Assembly: GCA_023362775.1 (NCBI GenBank)
Contig: JALMGJ010000017.1
Coordinates: 19,727,001 to 19,791,000 of the forward strand
Reading direction: 5' to 3'
DNA: 64,000 nt
From: Charina bottae
Taxonomy: Eukaryota > Chordata > Lepidosauria > Squamata > Charinaidae
The notes beneath the pieces are model-generated. The model worked only from the letters and a program-made list of their open reading frames with translations. It ran no database searches and had not been told where the DNA came from. The translations under genes were made by a program, and so were the position numbers. Positions within the stretch are counted from its first letter, which is position 1; each line of letters starts with the position of its first letter. This document shows positions 34,146 through 45,122 of this stretch, piece by piece.

Positions 34146-34506
34146 ACGGAAAAATCTATGCCTGCAATGTGTGTGATTTGGTTTCATCTACTTTTATTAT
34201 TGTCCCACTGGTGTTTACTCTCCCTTAAATATGATATATGTGTCCTAAATCATCAAAAGGTTGCCCATCTCTGTTAATAAAGTTTGCTAGCAAGCAATAA
34301 CAATCTCAAAAAATGGTTTCTAGTTATTTTTATTTCCCCCTTCCCCCATTCAAACATAAATGGAAGGATTCGAACTTTATGCCTCCCACTGACTAACATA
34401 AAAAAAATACAGGATTGTTATAAAATTGGATGAAATCTGCAGATGTATGAAACACTTCAGAGGGAATTAAGGTTAACAATGATCAGATAAATAGTTTTAG
34501 ATATCT

Positions 34507-34548
<42 letters not shown>

Positions 34549-35690
34549 TGCTAGACTTATTTGTTTATTATTTTAAAAGAAAAGTGCCTATAAGATTTTG
34601 TTTTCAGCAGAATTAGAAGACATTAGCAAGCACAGTAGCCCTTACTGCAGAAATATTTTCAGATTGCTGCAGGGTTGCTCAATGTTAGTTTTAAATAAAA
34701 CTTTAGAATTTTTGGATGTAAGAAAGCATTGTGAGGGATGGAGGCAAACAGCAGACCATGTAAAGATGGCTTTGGGCAAGAATCTGACAAATTATAGTGA
34801 GATGCATACAAGGGCTTTTTTTGTTCGGTGCCATTAGAAATGATTTTGGCATAGGAAGCAAACCACTTGAAGTTCAGTTTCTGCAATGCCACCCTGTGAT
34901 TCTGTAGACAATGAATCAAATATAGCAAACATACTGCCAAGATGATGACTGGATTGAAATAAAAAAGGAAGCAGACTTGGAGAAGACTCAAAGGCAACTT
35001 AAGAACATGAATTAGTTGAGTGAAAGACACAAATCCAACCCTTGCGTTATTAACCATAAACAATCTGATGTGGTCCCCACAGATTTAATTACATTTTGTT
35101 TCTCCAGGTTTTTCATTTTATTGACAACATTTTGTTGGGATTGTTTCCCCTTCATCTTCAGCATTTGCTTGAAAAACACTTGCAAATATTTCCATGCATT
35201 TTCATTCACATTTCTAATGTATGCATTTCTGAAAAACCTTTTCTAGTGTGGGGATTTCTTGAAAGCAATTTCCACGGTTAATTGATTTTTATACATATTT
35301 TCTTTAGATATTCTTATTATACATGTCTTTTCCTCAAATTATGCATTTTTATGAACTGTGTCATCAGATTCTCAAAAGTACAGTTTTTAATGTACTTGTG
35401 CATTGGATTTGCATTCTCCCTTCTCTATAGATGCTCTGAAATTTGCATATTGACCACCAAAAGCAAACAAACAGACAAATGGGAAAACAGTGAAATGCAG
35501 TTTATAGAAATTGCTGGAATATTCATCCTATGAATGTGAATGCAATGAACGAAATATGATCCAAACTAATTCAAACTGAAAACTAACTGATCAAAAGAGA
35601 TATATTATTTTCCCTGAGAGACGAGCTGTGGCATTTCAGCAACTTTCCTTCTTGTACATTTCCTGGTTTCTGGGGCTGCATAAAGCACTA
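34146..35690. other. No gene recognised; (GT)n at 34506-34548
   Basis: A (GT) microsatellite lies at about 34506-34548. Otherwise this is AT-rich low-copy sequence with only short chance frames. Confidence 0.55.
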
Positions 35691-35725
35691 GGGTGGAGTC
35701 CTTGGTGTTCTCTGAGCCTTGTTGT

Positions 35726-35775
35726 TTTCTTGCAGACATTTCATTGCCAGGCTAGGCAACATCTTCAGTGCGAAA
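35726..35775 (-). ncRNA. Predicted hammerhead ribozyme in PLE-B 3' UTR
   Basis: On the minus strand: stem I 5' strand TTTCGCA (35775-35769); core CTGAAGA (35768-35762), matching CUGANGA; stem II GTTGCC/GGCAAT with loop TAGCCT; GAA; a tiny self-complementary stem III (ATGT); C17 at 35735; then TGC-AA-GAAA (35734-35726), which closes stem I with a two-base bulge (GCA/TGC and TTTC/GAAA). All invariant core bases are present. The minimal stem III suggests cleavage as a dimer, as reported for PLE and retrozyme hammerheads. Confidence 0.7.
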
Positions 35776-36125
35776 TGGGAGTGGGACTTGCTCTCTGTTT
35801 ATATACCATGGCTTGTCCTGCTTGTGTTGGTGGAGGTGTTGTTCTCTTCTTAGTAGTTCCTTGATTGGGCTGTTGTTTGCTACTTGGTTGATTGACTGAG
35901 TTAACAGTTCCTTGATTAGGGTATGTTGTGCTGTTTGATTGTTCCTCTGGTGCTAATCCTGGTGTTAATCTTTGCATATCTGGGTGATGATTGCTGGCAA
36001 GGAGGTGTTCTGGTCTTCTGGCTTTTCTATTGTCTCTTATGAATGGTATGTAAATGTTGTTTACCTCTATGTGTCTGTTGGTGGCTGCTTTGTCTGAGTG
36101 CCAAGCTTCCAGGAATTCTCTAGCA
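35765..36125 (-). pseudogene. PLE-B: C-terminal end of the GIY-YIG protein
   Basis: Left part of the split protein. It starts at the hAT junction with REFLEAWHSDKAATNRH and IEVNNIYIPFI, then a low-complexity Q/N/P/T-rich tail ending in a stop at about 35765. It joins the 28-bp middle piece at 39490-39517 and then the right part at 40313. Confidence 0.85.
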
Positions 36126-36368
36126 CAAGGGTCGGAAATGGCGGCTCGCGAGCCAAATGCGGCTCTTTGGCCCCTTGAGTGTGGCTCTTCCGCAGGCAGG
36201 CGTGGCGGGGCAGGTGCGGCAGCGGGCATGGTGTGCGTGGCTGTGGGCATACTAGGCCCAGCCTCTCTTTTTCCTCCGGGGACGGGCTTCACACAGTCTC
36301 GCGAGAGTTTGGAAGCCTCCGTCTCCGGCAGCCATCTTGACGACGGGCACTTGCCCATCGCCTTAACC

Positions 36369-38562
36369 CAGGGCTTTCCAAACTGTGTGTTGACACAATA
36401 CTGTGTCGCTGGGGCCCCCAAGTGTGTCGCGTGACAAGCCGGAAGCGCTGATGAAAATGCCCTCGGTTCTGGCAGGGAGGTGAAAATCGCGTGCGCGCGC
36501 GCTGCCAGGCCACCAGGAGTGGAAATTCTCCGCACCAATCAGCTGTGCGTCGGGAAGCCCGGCAGCCTGCACGCACGATTTTTGCCTCCCTGCCGGACCC
36601 GAGGGCATTTTCGGGGTCCCCGGAGTCTGCCCTTTCGAAGGGGCAGCACTGCTGCTGCTGCTGCCGCTGCCCCTTTGAAAGGGCAGGCTCCGGGGACCCC
36701 GAAAATGCCCTCGGTTCTGGCAGGGAGGCAAAAACCTCCCTTCCCCTCCCCGCACACGCTGCCCTGGAGTGGGGTGGAAGTTTTCCCCGCAGAACAGCTG
36801 AGCTCTGCTTGCGCGCAGCCTCCCTGCCTAAACTGAGGTGCTGCCCCTTCGAAAGGGCAGGCTCCGGGGACCCCGAAAATGCCCTCGGTTCTGGCAGGGA
36901 GGCAAAAGCCTCTCTTCCCCTCCCCGCACTCACAGGCTGCCCTGGAGTGGGGTGGAAGTTTTCCCCGCAGAACAGCTGAGCGCTGCTTGCGCGCAGCCTC
37001 CCTGCCTAAACTGAGGTGCTGCCCCTTCGAAAGGGCAGGCTCCGGGGACCCCGAAAATGCCCTCGGTTCTGGCAGGGAGGCAAAAGCCTCTCTTCCCCTC
37101 CCCGCACTCACAGGCTGCCCTGGAGTGGGGTGGAAGTTTTCCCCGCAGAACAGCTGAGCGCTGCTTGCGCGCAGCCTCCCTGCCTAAACTGAGGTGCTGC
37201 CCCTTCGAAAGGGCAGGCTCCGGGGACCCCGAAAATGCCCTCGGTTCTGGCAGGGAGGCAAAAGCCTTTCTTCCCCTCCCCGCACGCACACGCTGCCCTG
37301 GAGTGGGGTGGAAGTTTTCCCCGCAGAACAGCTGAGCGCTGCTTGCGCGCAGCCTCCCTGCCTAAACCGAGGTGCTGCCCCTTCAAAAGGGCAGGCTCCG
37401 GGGACCCCGAAAATGCCCTCGGTTCTGGCAGGGAGGCAAAAATTGCGCCTGCACGCTGCGGGGCTTCCCGGCGCACAGCTGATCAGCACAGAGAATTTCC
37501 ACCCCGTCCCCCCCCACCGTGCCAATCAGCTGTGCGTCGGGAAGCCGGCAGCCTGCACACGATTTTTGCCTCCCTGCTGGAACCGAGGGCATTTTCGCGG
37601 TCCCCGGAGCCTGCCCTTTCGAAGGGGCAGCACCTCAGTTTAGGCAGGGAGGCTGCGCGCAAGCAGCGCTCAGCTGTTCTGCGGGGAAAACTTCCACCCC
37701 ACTCCAGGGCAGCGTGTGCGTGCGGGGAGGGGAAGAGAGGCTTTTGCCTCCCTGCCAGAACCAAGGGCATTTTCGGGGTCCCCGGAGCCTGCCCTTTTGA
37801 AGGGGCAGCACCTCAGTTTAGGCAGGGAGGCTGCGCGCAAGCAGCGCTCAGCTGTTCTGCGGGGAAAACTTCCACCCCACTCCAGGGCAGCGTGTGCGTG
37901 CGGGGAGGGGAAGAGAGGCTTTTGCCTCCCTGCCAGAACCGAGGGCATTTTCGGGGTCCCCGGAGCCTGCCCTTTTGAAGGGGCAGCACCTCAGTTTAGG
38001 CAGGGAGGCTGCGCGCAAGCAGCGCTCAGCTGTTCTGCGGGGAAAACTTCCACCCCACTCCAGGGCAGCCTGTGCGTGCGGGGAGGGGAAGAGAGGCTTT
38101 TGCCTCCCTGCCGGAACCGAGGGCATTTTTGGGGTCCCCGGAGTCTGCCCTTTCGAAGGGGCAGCGGTGGTGGGCCATCAGTGCTTCCGGGTTCCAGGAC
38201 GCCGCTGCTGCCGCTGCCCCTTTGGAAGAGCAGGCTCTGGGGACCCCGAAAATGCCCTCGGTTCCAGCAGGAAGGCAAAAATCGCGCGCGCACGCTGCGG
38301 GGCTTCCCGGCGCACAGCTGATCAGCACAGAGAATTTCCACCCCGTCCCCCCCCACCGCGCCAATCAGCTGTGCGTCGGGAAGCCGGCAGCCTGCACGCG
38401 ATTTTTGCCTCCCTGCTGGAACCGAGGGCATTTTCGCGGTCCCCGGAGCCTGCCCTTTCGAAGGGGCAGCCATTGCCGCCGCAGCCACAACCGCCGGTGC
38501 TTCCAGGTTTTTGTGGGCTGGCCGTTGGTGTGTCGCCAACGGCAAAAGTTTGGAAAGCCCTG
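36369..38562 (+). mobile_element. Inner non-autonomous hAT with palindromic 178-bp array
   Basis: Terminal repeats are CAGGGCTTTCCAAACT at the left and AGTTTGGAAAGCCCTG at the right. The perfect 8-bp TSD CCTTAACC lies at 36361-36368 and 38563-38570. The interior is almost entirely a tandem array with an exact 178-bp period. One orientation covers the left half (unit marks at 36780, 36958, 37136, 37314) and the opposite orientation the right half (37691, 37869, 38047). It is symmetrical about 37502/37503. No coding capacity. Confidence 0.92.
36640..38140. repeat. 178-bp tandem units in two mirror-image blocks
   Basis: The word GTGGAAG recurs with a constant 178-bp step on the left, and its complement CTTCCAC with the same step on the right. 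Mirrored pairs sum to the same value, giving one symmetry centre at 37502.5. Smaller palindromes, such as that centred near 36660, sit at the ends. Confidence 0.9.
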
Positions 38563-38939
38563 CCTTAACCTCTTCCTTGCTGCTCTGCTTACTCTTTTTC
38601 TCCGTGCAAAAGCAGCACATTTCCACCCCACAGCCCTAAGTGTGCGCAATTGGCTCCCGCCCGCAAACCCCGCTCCCGCGCTGGATTCCCCACCAGCTTT
38701 ACTTTGCCTGGACTGGGGGCGTGAGAGGCTCCGGAAGAGAAGCGACTGGAGCAGTTGAGCCTCTCTTTCCCTTCTTCTTCCAAACCTCCCCCGCCCCCTT
38801 CCAGAGCAATTTGTCGAAGACGCCCGCTTGCTGCTGCTGCGTGGCTGCTGCTCAACTGATCATGAAGGAACCAGGATGTTTACGCGAGCGTGCTTTACCT
38901 ACCCACTTTTTAACATATTTGGTTCTGCTGGGGGCGGGG

Positions 38940-39250
38940 AAAGGATCTTGACCGGCCAGGGAAGGCGCGCGGGCGGAGCTGCCTGCCTGGCACTTGGGCG
39001 CTCCGGCTGGGGTGCAGCGCGACGGGAGGATCGCCGGCGGCCCGCGAGGACCGGCCAGGGAAGGCACGCGGGCGGAGCTGCCTGCCTGGCACTCGGGCGC
39101 TCCGGCTGGGGTGCAGCGGGACGGGAGCTCCGCCCGCGTGCCTTCCCTGGCCGGTCCTCGCGGGCCGCCGGCGATGCTCCCGTCCCGCTGCACCCCAGCC
39201 AGAGCGCCCGAGTGCCAGGCAGGCAGCTCCGCCTGCGCAGTCGTGGCAGC
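38940..39250. repeat. GC-rich direct plus inverted duplication inside outer hAT
   Basis: A block starting GACCGGCCAGGGAAGG occurs twice in the same orientation (38950, 39050) and then reads back in the inverted orientation up to about 39240. Confidence 0.8.
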
Positions 39251-39299
39251 GGGCATGGCGGCGGCGGGCACTGCAGCGGGCATGGCAGCAGCAGGCCCT

Positions 39300-39412
39300 A
39301 AGTGTGCGCGATTGGCCCCCGCCCGCAAACCCCGCCCCCTTCCACGCGATTGGCTCCCGCCCGCAAACCCCGCCCCCTTCCACGCGATTGGCCCCCGCCC
39401 GCAAACCCCGTC
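39300..39412 (-). repeat. 39-bp GC-box/CCAAT minisatellite units
   Basis: Three units in antisense orientation of the array seen at 17480-17630 and 33822-33972 (GATTGGCTCCCGCCCGCAAA and CCCCGCCCC). A related unit is also present at 38645-38690. Confidence 0.85.
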
Positions 39413-39517
39413 CCCTGGCTCTCGAGCACTTAAAAATGTGCACGAGCATACCAAAATGGCTCTCGGCTCAAAAAGTTTGCCGACCCTTGCTCTAGCATTT
39501 TTGGATTTGGCTTGGTT

Positions 39518-40312
39518 TGTCAGATTTCTTATACTATATGATATTGGTAAATTGGATTTCTTTTCAAAGCAAAAGTGTTTTGGCAAATTGCATCTTTTAC
39601 AAAGCAAAGCAAAGCAAAGCAAAGCAAAGCATTCTCATGGTGACGTGAATGCCAGGTGGCTGGACAACAGAGAAGCCTTGGCTTTGTTTACGTCTTCATG
39701 AGATATGGAGCGAGAAGGTACCATATTATGGCTAGCAATGGAAATCTTCCCATGAGAGATATCCTCCTGATGACCTTCAGTGGGAAGCCTTGCCCATGCC
39801 CAAGCCCCCCCTGAGCAAGGAGGAGGGAGGAACTCAGTGCGTAGATGCAGCACTGCTAACCAATAGCAACTCATGCTGTGTGCTTTGAGGCCTAGTGTGT
39901 GTAACAGCTAACATCCAGCCAATCAGAATGCTAGAAGGTCTGAATATACAACCATGCAGAATGGTGTTCTATGTCTTCTTGATTTCTAGTGTCTTTAGCT
40001 ATGTAGTTCTTCACATGTTCACTTCCCGTGGACTGGGCAGAGTGAGCTATGCCTGGCTTTGGGTATAGGCCATGGCAGGAACTCTGGCCCTGGGATCAAT
40101 ACACGGAACTCTGCTTATAAGATTGTTTTGTTTTCCTTTTACAATGATGTATCCTGTATATTCATCTTTTGCATTTTTGCGATAATGTGATTGTATCTGC
40201 ATTATTGCCCTATGCTAAACAGTAAACACTGTTGGCCCTAACAAGCTGCATTCTTGTCTGTTTATTCTCAAGCCTCGGGTTTTTCCCCTTTAAGCCAGCA
40301 TATACCCCATCA
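39518..40312 (+). mobile_element. Solo LTR of the Ty1/copia family
   Basis: 795 bp starting TGTCAGATTTC and ending ACCCCATCA, flanked by the 5-bp TSD TGGTT (39513-39517 and 40313-40317). It matches the LTR at 50975-51681 throughout, apart from small indels such as the extra AAAGC units near 39605-39628. It resulted from recombination between the LTRs of a former full insertion in PLE-B. Confidence 0.9.
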
Positions 40313-40968
40313 TGGTTTAGGATGCTCACAGTTTCCTGGTTGAAAGTATGGTTAGGTCTGTCCATGTGTTGTGAGATTAAAGAGTTTTCATCGTGTCTTC
40401 TGACTGCTAGTTGGTGTTCGTGGATGCGTTCTGCTAGTCTTCTGCCGGTCTGTCCTACATAGTGGCTGTTACAGTCCTTACACTGTATGTTGTAGATAAC
40501 TCCTGTTTTTTTCTTCTTGGGCTACTGGGTCTTTTGGGTTACTTACGATATTCTGAAGGGTTTTGGTTGGTTTGTGTGCTACAGTGATGCCGTGTGGATG
40601 TAACAGTCTATTAGTAGTTTCTGAGATGTTTCTGATGTATGGCAGTGTAATCCTTTTCATAGCTTCTGTTGGTTTTGCTGTTGTGGGTTGAGTGGTCAGG
40701 CACTTTTTGATAAAGTTGCGTGGATATCCATTTTGCTGGAAGATGCTATATAAGTGGTCTGTTTCCTTTTTCTGGTGTTCTGGGTTGCTGCAATGCATTT
40801 GTGCTCGTCTGAATAGTGTTCTTACACAGCTCCTCTTGTGGGAGGTAGGGTTATTGCTTTGGTAGTGGAGCACTTGGTTAGTGTGGGTAGATTTCCAGTA
40901 GACTTGTGTTTCTAGAATGCCCTCATTTCCTCTACTGATGAGGATATCCAAGAAGGGTAGTGTGTTGT
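40313..40968 (-). pseudogene. PLE-B: reverse transcriptase end, linker and GIY-YIG start
   Basis: It reads MDILISRGNEGILETQVY at the right end (thumb region) and HYQSNNPTSHKRSCVRTLF, a PLE signature. The linker holds NGYPRNFIKKCL and ITLPYIRNISETTNRLL. A frameshift near 40500-40520 falls in an A-rich run and separates this from the GIY-YIG domain CKDCNSHYVGQTGRRLAE. QHMDRPNHTFNQETVSILN continues up to the solo LTR junction at 40313. Reverse transcriptase with GIY-YIG is diagnostic for PLEs. The core polymerase motifs are missing because of truncation. Confidence 0.88.
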
Positions 40969-41229
40969 TGTTTTTTTATATATTTTTTATTCAAATTTTA
41001 CAATATACATAGTTAAAAGTTAGAAACGAAACGAAAATAGAAATACAAATCAAAGAGAGAGAGAAAAAGGTGTAGAAAAGCAAAGCAAAGAAATAGAAAA
41101 ATAGAAAAAGGTATAGAAAGTAGTCGACTTCCGATCTATCTATGGTCATAAGAATACATAAAAAGAATTTTTCTTACATGCTAGCATTTGATATAATTTA
41201 CATATACATTTCTTGTCTAATATATTTTA

Positions 41230-43237
41230 TTATATAATATAATCATCAAAACCCCATGCGAGCTTTGCTCCGCCTGCATTTTGCAAATAGTCCATCAACG
41301 GTTTCCACTCTTTAAGATAGTAACGATTTGAATTTTCTTTTAGTAAACATATCAATTTATCATTTTCTGCCATATCCATTAATTTTAACATCCATTCTTG
41401 TATTGTTGGTAAAGTTTGATTTTTCCAATTTTGTGCATAAAGAAGTCTTGCTGCTGTATTCATGTATTGTGAAATTCTAATGAAGTGTTTCTCTGTTTGT
41501 ACATCTAATAGTCCAAGTAAAAATCTGTAGCCTGAATCATGTCAACTGGATTTCTATTTTCTCAGTGGAAACATTTCGCTCCTTATCCAAGGAGCTTCTT
41601 CAGTCTGAGCAAAGTTAGTAAGAGAATCCTAAATATGTTTCTAGGTAGCTGTGTGACCTTACACCTGGGGCTAGGTCATGGTTATATTGAGATGTTATTT
41701 TAAGTCCTTTTATCATCTAAAGGAGGATCGTTAAGATCACCATGCTAATATAACCATGACCTAGCCCCAGGTGTAAGGTCACACAGCTACCTAGAAACAT
41801 ATTTAGGATTCCCTTACTAACTTTGCTCAGACTGAAGAAGCTCCTTGGATAAGGAGCAAAACGTTTCCACTGAGAAAATAGAAATCCAGTTGACATGATT
41901 CAAGCTACAGACAATTCCACCTGGATGACTGAGAACCTTCATAGACATATATCCAAGTAAAAATATTTCTGGTTTAAATGGAATTCTTGTTTGTAGTATA
42001 TTTTGCATCAATGAGTGTATTTCAGTCCAAAATTTCTTTGCCACCTCACATGTCCACCACATGTGGTAAAAAGACCCCTCTTGTTTTTTACATTTCCAAC
42101 ATAAGTTGGAGACATTCCCATACATTTTAGCAAGTTTTTGTGGGGTCATGTACCACCTGTACATCATCTTATAAAAATTTTCCTTCAAATTGTAACACAG
42201 AGTGAATTTTAATCCTTTGTTCCACATATCTTCCCATTGTTGCATTTGAATATTATGTCCAATACTTTTTGCCCATTGAATCATTCAGTCTTTAACTTGT
42301 TCCTCCACCATTACTCCTTTTAACAGTAATTTATACATTTTAGAAATTAGGTGTTCATCTGTTTCACATAGTTGTATCTCAAACTCCGATTTAATTTGTT
42401 CAAATTCCAATTTTTTTTGTCTAATTTGAATTTCTCTATAAGTTGCATATAGGAAAGCCATTGAAAAGTATATCCTTCTTGAGCAAGTTCTTCTTTTGAT
42501 TTTGTTACATAATGCCCTTGTTCTTTTTTTAAAAAGTCCTTATAAGTCAGCCATTTATCTTTATTTCTTACTTCTGTTCTGTGAAATGCTTCTTGCGTAG
42601 AAATCCATAAGGGTCTCTTATAACATAAGGTCGGCTTGTATTTATTCCAAATTCTCAACAAAGATCTTCTAATATAATGATTTTTAAAGTCCACATTAAC
42701 TTTAGCTTTGTCATACCATAAATATCCATGCCATCCAAATCTTAATTCCTGACCCTCCAAATTCAATAATTTTTCATTTTTCAGAACAATCCATTCTTTA
42801 AGCCATACCAAACCACAAGCCGCATGATATAATTTCAAGTCCGGGAGGCCTAAGCCACCTCTTTCTTTTGAATCTTGTAGAACTTTATATTTTATTCTTG
42901 GTTTTTTCCCTTGCCAGATAAACTTGGAAATATCCCTCTGCCATTGTTTAAATGGTTCCTCTGATGTCAAGATAGGTAGTGTTTGAAAAAGGTATAAGAT
43001 TCGTGGTAAGATATTCTTTTTGATCGCCGATATTCTACCTAATAATGATAATTGCAATTTTATCCATCTATCTAGGTCTTTTTTAATATCTGTCCAAAGT
43101 GGAATATAATTATTCTTAAATAATTTGACATTTTTAGATGTTAAATATATTCCCAAATATTTTACTTTTTTCTCCATAGAATAACCCATCATTTCTCTCA
43201 ATTTCTCTTGTTGATGGTAATCCATATTTTTAGTCAA
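41230..43237 (-). pseudogene. L1 ORF2 C-terminal region with cysteine motif
   Basis: The first frame (43237-42347) has KVKYLGIYLTSKNVK, SLLGRISAIKKNILPRILYL and FIWQGKKPRIKYKVLQDSKE. The second (42284-41965) contains NLCWKCKKQEGSFYHMWWTC, the C-x2-C-x6-H-x4-C motif typical of L1 ORF2 ends. The PLE fold-back at 41525 interrupts it. The last piece runs from 41511 to GFDDYII at 41230. The remaining 250 bases are 3' UTR. Confidence 0.9.
41525..41951 (+). mobile_element. Long PLE-C fold-back inserted in L1
   Basis: A 427-bp insertion with the 13-bp TSD TCCAAGTAAAAAT (41512-41524 and 41952-41964). The left arm is antisense PLE-C 3' sequence, starting CTGTAGCCTGAATCATG and running past the hammerhead into the end of the coding region (near 41735). 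The right arm is sense, starting inside the 3' UTR (CTAATATAACC) and running to the outermost tail GAACCTTCATAGAC. Arms of almost 200 bp pair with few mismatches. It is thus an inverted dimer of a PLE 3' end. Confidence 0.88.
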
Positions 43238-44575
43238 AACTTTTTTTTTTTTAGGTTCACTTTGAACCCTGCTAACGACCCAAAGTCTTCCAATTTCTGC
43301 ATCAATAACTCAATCCCATCCAGTGGGTTCTCTAAGGTAATGACTAGGTCGTCAGCAAAGGCTCTTAGTTTATAAACTTCCTTTTTAACTCTAATACCAT
43401 GAATACCATCTTCTTGTCTAATATCTCTAAGCAAGACTTCTAAGACCAATATAAACAAAAGTGGAGATAAAGGACAACCTTGTCTTGTACCTTTCTGTAT
43501 TTCGCATGGTTTACTAAATTCTCCATTAACAATTATTTTTGCAAATTGTGGAGTATATATTGATTTAATCCACTTAATGAAATTTCCTCCAAAATTCATA
43601 GTCTGCAATACTTTAAACATAAAAGACCAATTTAAATTATCAAAAGCTTTTTCAGCATCTATGAATATCAATGCAGCTTGTTTTTTATTATGTTGTTCCA
43701 AGTACTCCGAAACATCCAGGACATTTCTAACATTGTCTCTGATTTGTCTTTTAGGTAAAAATCCTGCTTGATCTTGATGAATAAAATTTCTAAGAATATT
43801 TTTCATTCTTTCCGCCAACACTGTTGTAAATATCTTATAGTCATTATTCAATAATGATATTGGTCTATAATTCTTTGTTGAAGTCAAGTCTTGCTGTTCT
43901 TTCGGGATCAATGTAATATGGGCCTCTTTCCAAGTTTCCGGCATGATTCCTGTTTCCAAAATCGAATTCATAGTTTTCTGTAGAGGTATACATAGTTCAT
44001 CTTCAAAACATTTATAGTAGGCTGCCGATAGGCCATCAGGTCCAGGTGTTTTTCCACTATTAATTTTCTTAAAGGCCATTGTCATTTCCTCTATTGTTAT
44101 AGGATTATTAAGCATTATTCTTTGTTGATCATCTAGAACAGTTAGTTTCTGCTTACTCATATATTCATCGATATCTGCTAGTTGAACATCCTGTTTTTTA
44201 TACAATGCTGAATAATAAGAACGAAAAGCTTCTTGTATATCTACATTATTCACTAAGATTTTCCCTTCGTGTTGTATATTAGAGATTACATTTTTTTTGT
44301 CTTTGTTTTCTCAGTTTGTAAGCTAACCATCTTCCTGGTTTGTTTGCAAATTCAAAATATTTTTGTTTCGTGAATTTCATTTGAGTCTCTATTTCCTGTA
44401 TCAAAATCATCAATATTTGCTTTTGTAGGAATTTAATTTGAGTCATCAATGTATCATCCATTGGTTTATCCCTCAAACATATCTCTTTACTCTTAATTTC
44501 ATCTAAAATCAGTTGAATTTTTTCTCGTTTCTTTCTCTTCATTTGGGCATTATATTGGATAAAATAACCCCTCAT
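43234..44575 (-). pseudogene. L1 ORF2 reverse transcriptase
   Basis: The main frame (44253-43234) has KTPGPDGLSAAYYK, LIPKEQQDLTSTKNYRPISL, HQDQAGFLPKRQIRDN, ALIFIDAEKAFDNLNW, TRQGCPLSPLLFILVLE and the catalytic LRAFADDLVITLENP. The whole palm is therefore intact in sequence. The upstream linker is in a separate frame (44575-44279). It ends at a frameshift in an A-run (LNLKKKKF) where the next segment overlaps by four bases. This enzyme would copy L1 RNA at the nick, but the ORF as a whole is broken. Confidence 0.92.
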
Positions 44576-45122
44576 ATAAGCTTTGCTAGTATCCCAGACA
44601 ATTTGAGTACTAGTACCCTTATTTAAATTCAGTAAAAAATATTCTCTTAACCTTTTCTTACATATATCTACAATATCCTCTTTCCGAAAAATTGACTCAC
44701 TTAATCTCCATCGAAATACATTCCTTTTCCCTTGATAGTTAGCAATACAGGATTATGATCTGAGAAAGATTTAGGTAATATTTCAACCTTATTAACATCC
44801 ATCATTAAACTTTTAGAAATCAAGAACATATCTATTCTGGAAAATGATTTATACCTCTCTGAATAATATGTATATTCTTTAGAGTTCCCATTTATAAGTC
44901 TCGAAATATCTTATAAGTCCAACATGTCTTTCAAATAAAAAAATGTTTGGGGTAGTTTTCCCTGTGTAGGTTTCACATTTTTTTGTGAGTGTCTATCTTC
45001 CATTGGGAGAATCACCCCATTCCAGTCACCCATAAAACACCAATTCTCATATGATAAATCCAAAAGTTTATCCATCAAATAATCCTTTATTGAAGTTTGG
45101 AGCATAAAGTCCAACCATCAAT

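Larger units (their letters stand above)
36126..39489 (+). mobile_element. Outer non-autonomous hAT, 3.4 kb, very GC-rich
   Basis: Ends CAAGGGTCGG and CCGACCCTTG with the perfect 8-bp TSD CTCTAGCA (36118-36125 and 39490-39497) define a hAT element inserted in PLE-B. The subterminal parts both contain a GCTCGCGAGCC / GAGCCGAGAGCC-type sequence. It holds a second hAT (36369-38562), an inverted duplication at about 38950-39240, and minisatellite units at about 39300-39410. The whole element is rich in G, C and CpG in an AT-rich setting. No transposase was recognised, and the long open frames inside it are repeat artefacts. Confidence 0.9.
35695..40970 (-). mobile_element. Penelope-like element B, split by a hAT and a copia solo LTR
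   Basis: PLE coding sequence runs on the minus strand from about 40970 to 40318. It resumes in a 28-bp piece at 39490-39517 and again at 36125-35765, then has a 3' UTR to about 35695. Removing the hAT (36126-39489, TSD CTCTAGCA) and the solo LTR (39518-40312, TSD TGGTT) restores a continuous reading. The 5' end is truncated in the thumb of the reverse transcriptase, immediately next to the L1 3' end at 40975. The 3' UTR carries a well-formed hammerhead motif (35726-35775). Confidence 0.9.

Noticed and set aside
36640..38140. Regular repeats resembling a CRISPR array
   Set aside because: Units are 178 bp with no unique spacers and are mirrored about a centre; the context is eukaryotic.
38869..38951. 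Possible start of a hAT transposase (ATGAAGGAACCAGG)
   Set aside because: The frame is short and lacks any BED finger or hATC-like sequence.
36289..39622. Many long open frames (100-250 codons) on both strands, rich in R, G, P, A
   Set aside because: They repeat the same peptide at 178-bp steps on both strands, lie inside hAT termini and have no conserved domain. GC-rich sequence rarely has stop codons.
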